A stretch of 64,000 bases of DNA from Roseisolibacter agri (GTDB lineage Bacteria; Gemmatimonadota; Gemmatimonadetes; Gemmatimonadales; Gemmatimonadaceae). The translations under genes and the position numbers were made by a program. Within the stretch, counting starts at the first letter, position 1. The number at the start of each line of letters is the position of its first letter. The stretch is from positions 62,001 through 126,000 of the forward strand of contig NZ_BRXS01000005.1 of NCBI RefSeq assembly GCF_030159095.1. The letters are read 5' to 3'. Below the pieces are notes generated by a model, which did not search any database, was not told where the DNA came from, and worked only from the letters and a program-made list of their open reading frames with translations. This document shows, one piece after another, positions 58,706 to 64,000 of this stretch.

Positions 58706-60382
58706 GTGACGCCCCGACCCGCCCTCGCCCTCGCCCTCGCGGCCCTGCTCGCCGGTGCGACCACCGCGCCCCTCGCCGCCCAGCCCGCCGCGCTCGTCCC
58801 CGTCGACGACCCGACCTACGCCCTGCTCGACGAGCTGGCGGCGCTGGTTCCCGTGCGCGGGATGGTCGCCGGGGTGCGCCCCTACTCGCGCCGCGAGGTG
58901 GTCCGGCTGGCGCGCGCCGGCTGCGCGGCGATCGCGCGCGACACCGTCGCGGACGGCGACGCCCGGCGCGCCCGCGCCCGGAGCCTCGTCGCGACGCTCC
59001 TGGCCGCCCACGCCCCGGCCGCCGACACCGCGAACGGCTGTGCCGCCGCCCTCCGCGCGCCGGCGCCCCTCTCGGGCCGCGCGCTGGAGGGCGCCTGGCT
59101 GCACGCGCTGGCCTCCAACACGTCGACCCGCGCGGTCCCGCGCGACAACGGCATCGGGTCGATCCGCGCGGTCACCACGCCCGCGCTCGACGCCCGCGCC
59201 GGCCGCCCGTCGGTCGAGGGCGCCGCCCTCTCGCTCGAGACGGCGCACGCGCTCGGCGTGGGGAGCTGGCTGGCGGTGGTCGCGCAGCCCCGGCTCTCGC
59301 TCGTCGCCGCGACGGACGGGGGCACCCGGTGGGAGGGGGCGCTGCAGCGCGCGGGCGTCCGCGCGACGCGCTGGAACCTCGCCGTCCACGCCGGCCTCGA
59401 GTCGCGCCACTGGGGGCAGGGGGGCGAGCGCTCCCTCTTCGTCTCCGGCAACGCGGGCCCGCTGCGCGCGCTGAGCCTGGGGACCGACACCGCGTTCGCG
59501 CTGCCGTGGGTCTTCCGGAAGATGGGACGGTGGCGCGCGGAGGGGTTCGTCGCGGACCTGGGACGGCATCGCGAGTTCCCGCACAGCCAGCTCGCCGCGT
59601 ACAAGCTGGACCTCTCCATCGTGCCGTGGCTCGAGCTGGGCGCGGGCGTGATGAGCCAGATGGGCGGCCGCGGCGCGCCCGAGCTGAGCACGGCGCAGCG
59701 GCTGCGCGACCTCGCGCCCTACCTGTTCTGGATCGTCGACGAGGGGAGCGACCCGCTGGCCACCAACAAGGTCGCCAACGCCCACATGCGGCTGCGCATC
59801 CCGCCCTGGCGCTCGGCCACCTTCGCGTGGGAGATGGCGATCGACGACTTCGACCTGCGGCGCGTGCGGCGGATGTTCTGGGAGGACACGGGCCACCTGA
59901 TGGCGCTGACGCTCCCGCGCCTGCGCGACGACGGCTCGCTCGCGCTCGACGTGCAGTGGCACCACACGTCGCTGCGGCTGTCGCAGCACTACCAGTTCAC
60001 GGACGGGCTCACGTACCACGGCCGCATCATCGGCAGCCCGCTCGGCCCCGCGGCGCAGGCCGGCTACGTGTCGCTCGCGTGGCGCCCCGACGTGCGCACG
60101 ACGTGGCGCCTCGCGCTCGCGCAGGAGGTGCGCGACTCCAGCCAGTGGCGCTCGCGCGTCACGAGCGCCGATGAGAGCGGCTTCGACTTCGTGCGCGTCG
60201 CGCCCGGCGTGAAGGAAGGGCGCACGCGCGCGTCGGTGGAGTCGCGCCGCGACGCACCCGGCGCGGGCCGCGGCTGGTTCGCGCGCGCGGGGCTGGAGCG
60301 CGCGACGAACGCCGGCTACGTGCGCGGCCGCCCGGCGCAGCTGCGCGCGTTCGGCGAGGCGGGGGTGGGCGTGCGGTTCTGA
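58706..60382 (+). CDS. Wzi-like outer-membrane capsule assembly protein
   Basis: 558-residue exported protein with signal peptide (LALALAALLAGATTAPLAAQ). An N-terminal helical part (VPVDDPTYALLDELAALVPV) is followed by a predicted beta-barrel of alternating hydrophobic strands ending GEAGVGVRF. LESRHWGQGGERSLFVSGNA and IDDFDLRRVRRMF are in the style of the Wzi/capsule assembly family, where the barrel holds surface polysaccharide. The final Phe is a usual BAM signal. GTG start; a TAGGCT hexamer seven bases upstream is a possible -10. Confidence 0.75.
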   Translation: MTPRPALALALAALLAGATTAPLAAQPAALVPVDDPTYALLDELAALVPVRGMVAGVRPYSRREVVRLARAGCAAIARDTVADGDARRARARSLVATLLAAHAPAADTANGCAAALRAPAPLSGRALEGAWLHALASNTSTRAVPRDNGIGSIRAVTTPALDARAGRPSVEGAALSLETAHALGVGSWLAVVAQPRLSLVAATDGGTRWEGALQRAGVRATRWNLAVHAGLESRHWGQGGERSLFVSGNAGPLRALSLGTDTAFALPWVFRKMGRWRAEGFVADLGRHREFPHSQLAAYKLDLSIVPWLELGAGVMSQMGGRGAPELSTAQRLRDLAPYLFWIVDEGSDPLATNKVANAHMRLRIPPWRSATFAWEMAIDDFDLRRVRRMFWEDTGHLMALTLPRLRDDGSLALDVQWHHTSLRLSQHYQFTDGLTYHGRIIGSPLGPAAQAGYVSLAWRPDVRTTWRLALAQEVRDSSQWRSRVTSADESGFDFVRVAPGVKEGRTRASVESRRDAPGAGRGWFARAGLERATNAGYVRGRPAQLRAFGEAGVGVRF

Positions 60383-60393
60383 TCACGCGCCGT

Positions 60394-60556
60394 CGCGCCG
60401 GACCCGAACTTCAACTGCAGCAAGGATGAGATCGGACAAGATCTGATAACGACGGATGGCTCCATGTGGTGCGAAGATCGTCGCACTCCACCGGAGCCAT
60501 CCGTCGTTATCGGACCTTATCCGATCTTCATCCTTGCAATGCCGTTCGCCGTTCCA
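60394..60556. repeat. Family B palindrome, degenerate right end
   Basis: Left end CGCGCCGGACCCGAAC is perfect family B. Inner blocks GCAAGGATGAGATCGGACAA, AACGACGGATGGCTCC and their mirror GGAGCCATCCGTCGTTATC are well kept. The right end decays after TGCCGTTCG. Between the converging Wzi-like and CotH-like genes, eight bases from the latter's stop. Confidence 0.85.
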
Positions 60557-60563
60557 CCACCAC

Positions 60564-61655
60564 TCAGTTGCTCAGCGGACACCCCGGCCGCACCGAGCGC
60601 GCGAACGACGCGAAGCGCCCCGGGTCGCGCACGTCGTCGTAGAACTGCCGGATGTAGCGCTGCGCGCGCTCGGCCCAGCCGTTCTCGACCCCGGGCAGCG
60701 AGCGCGGCACGGCCTCGATGGCCGCGCGCTGCGCAAGGAAGGGCGCGGTCGCCGCGGCGATCGCCTCGCGCGTGGGGCACGGGCCGCGCCAGAGCCGCTC
60801 CGTCACCGACTTGATGGGCAGCATCGGGTCGGGGATCGCGTAGCTCGCGCCCACGAAGCCCGAGAAGTCGAAGTCGTACGGCACCGCGAACACGTCCTGC
60901 TCGCGCTGCACCAGCCGCACGTTGTGCAGCGCCGACAGCGACCAGTCCGTGTTCCCCAGGAAGTACTGCCACATCGAGAGGGTGACGGCGGAGTCGGGGG
61001 CGATGTCGCCGTAGCGCGCGTTCTTCGCCTCCAGCAGCCGCCCGCCCATCCGTCGCGCCAGCTCGCGCTCGCTCTCGAGCAGGAAGCCGTAGCGCTCCAG
61101 CACCTTCGTCGTGTCGCGCGACCGCACGTAGCGCACGCGCGCCAGCCGCGCGCGGAAGCTCGCGGGCGTCACCAGCGCGTGCGCGCGGTAGGCCAGGAAC
61201 TCGCGCAGCACGTAGTCCTGGTAGTCGTCCGAGTTGTCGCGGCAGTGCGTGATCAGCTTCAGCGCCTTCTGGTCGTCGAACGGCGTGTCCTTCGTCCCCT
61301 TCCCGAACACGAGGCGCAGCGGCGGGAACGAGCAGCGGTCGGAGCGCAGGCGGTAGTGCCCGCGCGTGTAGACCTCCACCGGGATCGACCGCTCCCCCTG
61401 CGCGCCCGCGATGCGCACGACGCCGGGAAACGCCTTGTGCTTCATCGTGTCGCGCTGGCCGGCCAATCCCTGGAAGTCGGTCACCAGCGTGAACGTCAGC
61501 AGCGAGTCGGTCGCGAAGAGCGCGCTCGGCTTCGGCGTCTTCTTGGCCTTGGGCGCGTCCTGCGCGCACAGCGGCAGCGCCGCCGCGAGCGCGAGGAGCG
61601 TCAGCAGCGCCGCGCGGCGCCACGTCTCGGGGTGGATGCGTCGCAGTGGGGTCAT
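60564..61655 (-). CDS. Secreted CotH-kinase-like protein
   Basis: 363 residues with signal peptide (LLTLLALAAALPLCAQ). The body resembles CotH/atypical PI3K-type secreted kinases: RGHYRLRSDRCSFPPLRLVF, DDQKALKLITHCRDNSDDYQ, YVLREFLAYRAHALVTP, YGFLLESERELARRMGG, and an acidic VPYDFDFSGFV where CotH proteins have a metal-binding Asp box. Not clearly shown to be catalytic. It follows the DUF4956 gene by 12 bases; CotH, DUF4956 and VTC-type genes are often grouped, suggesting membrane/phosphate or surface-protein chemistry. Confidence 0.65.
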   Translation of the reverse strand: MTPLRRIHPETWRRAALLTLLALAAALPLCAQDAPKAKKTPKPSALFATDSLLTFTLVTDFQGLAGQRDTMKHKAFPGVVRIAGAQGERSIPVEVYTRGHYRLRSDRCSFPPLRLVFGKGTKDTPFDDQKALKLITHCRDNSDDYQDYVLREFLAYRAHALVTPASFRARLARVRYVRSRDTTKVLERYGFLLESERELARRMGGRLLEAKNARYGDIAPDSAVTLSMWQYFLGNTDWSLSALHNVRLVQREQDVFAVPYDFDFSGFVGASYAIPDPMLPIKSVTERLWRGPCPTREAIAAATAPFLAQRAAIEAVPRSLPGVENGWAERAQRYIRQFYDDVRDPGRFASFARSVRPGCPLSN

Positions 61656-61667
61656 CGGACGATCTCC

Positions 61668-62726
61668 TCAGGCGATCTCCGCGCGGACGACGAACGGCGT
61701 CGCCTCGGCCTGCACGGCGTCCAGCACGGCGGCCGGCGACGTCCCCTTCTTCCAGCGCACGTGGTACGCGAGCACCTGGTCGCCGTCGCCCGCGCCGTGT
61801 GCGGACTCCTCGACCGCCCAGCGCTTCACGCGCGTCTCCAGCACCGACTCCACGAGCGCGCGCGCGGCGTCGGCGTCGGTCGTCTCGACCAGCAGCCGCG
61901 CGTCGAACTCCAGCTCGGGCACGCTCGGCAGGTCGGCGCCGACCTCCTCGCGGCGGCGGCGCACGCGCGTCGCCAGCGCGTCCAGCTGCGCGGGCGCCAG
62001 CGTGCGCAGCACCTCCTCGTCCACGCGCGCCACGAACTGGCTGGTGCGGTTGGCGATCGCCATCGCGCGCTCCAGCTGCCGCTTCGCGCGCTCGCCCTCC
62101 ACCGCCGGCGGCGTGCGTGCGAAGTCGGTGTAGAACAGCACCAGCGTCGCGACGTTGAACAGCACCGACAGCACCATCGCGACGTCCAGCTCCACGCCCG
62201 CGGCCAGCCCCAGCCCCACCGCGAGGAAGAGGAACGTCGCGTCCTTGCTGTCGTCGAGCGTGTTGCGGAAGCGCACCGCCGCCACGATGCCCGCGAGGCT
62301 GAACGCGAGCGCGAGGCTCGTCTTCACCAGCACGACGACGCCCGCCACGACCACCGGCAGCAGCACGAGCGTGTGCACCACGCTCTGGCGGTAGCCCTTC
62401 CGCTCGCGCGTCAGCATGTACGTCCACGCCACGGGCAGCGCCAGCAGGAACGCGCCCAGCGTGGCGCCGAGGACGGTGAGCGCGATCGAGCGGGGCGAGG
62501 CGACCGTGGGCGTGAGCGCGGTGACGGCGTCGCCGCGTAGCAGCGCGGCCAGCGCGCCCGCATCGGAGAGCAGCATCGGCGCGAACGCGGCCATCGTCGC
62601 GCGCCGCGCGTCGTCGGGGATCGTCCGCCACAACAGCGCGCCACCGCCGAACAGCAGCGCGTAGTGGAGCGCGATGCGGACGACCAGCCGGTCGTCCGAG
62701 AGCAGCCGGCGCAGCCAGGCGGACAT
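61668..62726 (-). CDS. DUF4956 membrane protein
   Basis: 352 residues. Helices at about 20-36, 84-105 and 115-205; the conserved core ALAFSLAGIVAAVRFRNTLD then DSKDATFLFLAVGLGLAAG is characteristic of DUF4956. The C-terminal about 130 residues form a soluble domain with a basic helix (LATRVRRRREEV). ATG at 62726 sits before the first helix; longer frames upstream run into the divergent phosphatase gene. Function unknown; neighbours of such genes often include polyphosphate (VTC) polymerase-like and CotH genes. Confidence 0.85.
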   Translation of the reverse strand: MSAWLRRLLSDDRLVVRIALHYALLFGGGALLWRTIPDDARRATMAAFAPMLLSDAGALAALLRGDAVTALTPTVASPRSIALTVLGATLGAFLLALPVAWTYMLTRERKGYRQSVVHTLVLLPVVVAGVVVLVKTSLALAFSLAGIVAAVRFRNTLDDSKDATFLFLAVGLGLAAGVELDVAMVLSVLFNVATLVLFYTDFARTPPAVEGERAKRQLERAMAIANRTSQFVARVDEEVLRTLAPAQLDALATRVRRRREEVGADLPSVPELEFDARLLVETTDADAARALVESVLETRVKRWAVEESAHGAGDGDQVLAYHVRWKKGTSPAAVLDAVQAEATPFVVRAEIA

Positions 62727-62852
62727 GGACGTCGCGTGGGGGAGCGGCGCAGCAGCAGCGGGGCGGACGGGTCTACCATACGACCGTCCCCGAGGGGGCG
62801 CCAGCACGCACGTCCGCGTGGCGCGGTCGGCCCGGCGACGTACATTCGGGGC

Positions 62853-64000
62853 GTGCCGCTGCTGCCCGCCCTCCTCGCGCGCCTCTCCGCGTTCGACCTC
62901 GCCGCCGGCGGCCTCGGGCTGGTGGGCGCGCTGTCGACCGTGCCCGCGCCGGTGGCGACGTCCGGCGCCGCCCGGCAGCCGCCCGCGCCGACGCTGGTCG
63001 TGGTGGTCGTCGTCGACCAGCTGCGCGCCGACTACCTGGACCGCTTCGGGCCGCAGCTGAGCGGCGGGCTGGCGCGCCTCGCGCGCGGCGGCGCGGTGCT
63101 GACGCGCGCGGTGCACGACCACGCGATCACCGAGACGGCGCCCGGGCACGCGACGGTGCTGTCGGGCCGGTATCCGCGCTCGCACGGCATCATCGGCAAC
63201 CTGCTCGGCGTCGACGATCCGGGGAGCCCGCTCGTGGGCGTGGACAGCGGCATGGGCGACCCCGCGTCGCCGCGCCGCTTCCGCGGCACCACGCTGGCCG
63301 ACTGGCTGGTGGCGCGCGACGGCCGTGCGCAGGTGCTGGCGGTCTCGCGCAAGGACCGCGGTGCGATCCTCCCGCTGGGGCGCGCGCGCACCGGCGACCG
63401 CACGACCGCGCAGGCGTACTGGTACGCGACCAACGGCCGCTTCACGACCAGCCGCTGGTACGCCGAGCGGCTGCCCGCGTGGGTGGAGGCGTTCGATCGA
63501 CGGCAGCTGGGGCAGCGCATGGCCGGCCGCGCGTGGACGCCGCTCTTCCCGACGGACTCGTATCCCGAGCCGGCGAACGTGCCCGCGCCCGGCGGCGCGT
63601 CGGCGCCCTTCCCGCACGTGCTGCCGCAGGACTCGCTGCTGGCGGCGGACGTCGTCCGCGCGACGCCGTTCATGGACGAGCTGACGCTGGCGTTCGCGCT
63701 GGAGGGTCTACGCGCGTTGAGGCTGGGCGCGTCGGGGCGCACCGACCTGCTGGTCGTCTCGCTCTCGTCGACCGACGCGGTGGGGCACCAGTACGGGCCC
63801 GACTCGCGCGAGCTGCACGACCAGGTGCTGCGCGTCGACCGCGCGCTCGGCGGCTTCCTCGACTCGCTGTTCGCGCTGCGCGACTCGTCGCGCATCGTGG
63901 TCGCGCTGACGTCGGATCACGGCATCACGCGCTTCCCCGAGATCGCCGCGAACGACCCGCGTCGGCCCGCGCAGCTGGTGCCGCGCCGCGTCGATCCGGA
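62853..64000 (+). CDS. PafA/NPP-type phosphatase, 3' end outside the window
   Basis: Alkaline phosphatase superfamily enzyme, first 382 residues. Start judged as GTG at 62853 with a hydrophobic signal stretch (LLPALLARLSAFDLAAGGLG). Metal Asp in VVVVDQLRADYLDRFG (about residue 54); nucleophile Thr in AITETAPGHATVLSGRYP (about 95), where Thr instead of Ser marks the PafA/nucleotide pyrophosphatase branch. VSLSSTDAVGHQYGPDSREL and LTSDHGITRFPE hold further metal ligands. TACATT six bases before the GTG is a possible -10. Runs off the right edge. Confidence 0.88.
   Translation, partial: MPLLPALLARLSAFDLAAGGLGLVGALSTVPAPVATSGAARQPPAPTLVVVVVVDQLRADYLDRFGPQLSGGLARLARGGAVLTRAVHDHAITETAPGHATVLSGRYPRSHGIIGNLLGVDDPGSPLVGVDSGMGDPASPRRFRGTTLADWLVARDGRAQVLAVSRKDRGAILPLGRARTGDRTTAQAYWYATNGRFTTSRWYAERLPAWVEAFDRRQLGQRMAGRAWTPLFPTDSYPEPANVPAPGGASAPFPHVLPQDSLLAADVVRATPFMDELTLAFALEGLRALRLGASGRTDLLVVSLSSTDAVGHQYGPDSRELHDQVLRVDRALGGFLDSLFALRDSSRIVVALTSDHGITRFPEIAANDPRRPAQLVPRRVDP

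Overview
The window is very GC-rich double-stranded bacterial DNA. Genes are packed tightly, many with 4-base ATGA or GTGA overlaps and with GTG or TTG starts. Gene content (Tad/Flp pilus locus, PEP-CTERM protein, ECF sigma factor beside a Ser/Thr kinase, PEGA-domain pseudokinases, SUF operon led by SufR) fits a soil-type Gemmatimonadota such as Gemmatimonas or Gemmatirosa. That placement is inference from gene content and composition, not from a marker gene. No rRNA, tRNA, CRISPR array, transposase or phage gene was seen.

Layout. 1-12286: a Tad (tight adherence) pilus operon on the + strand: tadE, cpaB, secretin cpaC, cpaE, cpaF, tadB, tadC, then three tandem TadG-like proteins. The Flp pilin, prepilin peptidase and TadD-type lipoprotein are not in the window. 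12332-15055: two membrane-anchored pseudokinases with C-terminal PEGA-like domains. 15220-17539 (-): an ABC-2 type exporter. 17722-33368 (+): a surface-sugar cluster, with two membrane glycosyltransferases, a CDP-3,6-dideoxyhexose pathway (rfbF, rfbG, rfbH, a reductase), then a visibly less GC-rich block holding a NeuB-SAF-TIM barrel-CBS fusion, an acetolactate-synthase-like (YerE-like) enzyme, a sugar C-methyltransferase, two more SDR epimerase/reductases and an FkbM methyltransferase. 33454-37734 (-): polyprenyl-phosphate glycosyltransferase, flippase-like protein and GT-C transferase. 37839-45463: assorted genes (orphan permease, DedA-like protein, endonuclease III, an M16 peptidase pair, a PEP-CTERM protein). 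45619-50855: ECF sigma factor, kinase-TPR receptor, zinc-peptidase-like protein and a second kinase. 50962-58067 (-): a complete SUF iron-sulfur operon with two SufU proteins and a Rieske ferredoxin. 58216-64000: a membrane-anchored ACP-like protein, a Wzi-like outer-membrane protein, a CotH-like/DUF4956 pair and a truncated PafA/NPP-type phosphatase.

The most unusual feature lies between the genes. At least nine long imperfect palindromes (about 60-175 bp), in at least five unrelated sequence families, sit at or within about 40 bp of gene 3' ends. One family has a 20-bp terminal inverted repeat and behaves like a miniature mobile element. In one place its arm encodes the last residues of a protein. 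One pair of families appears nested inside a third. The Tad operon junctions carry short perfect hairpins instead, one of which buries the ribosome binding site of the first TadG gene.
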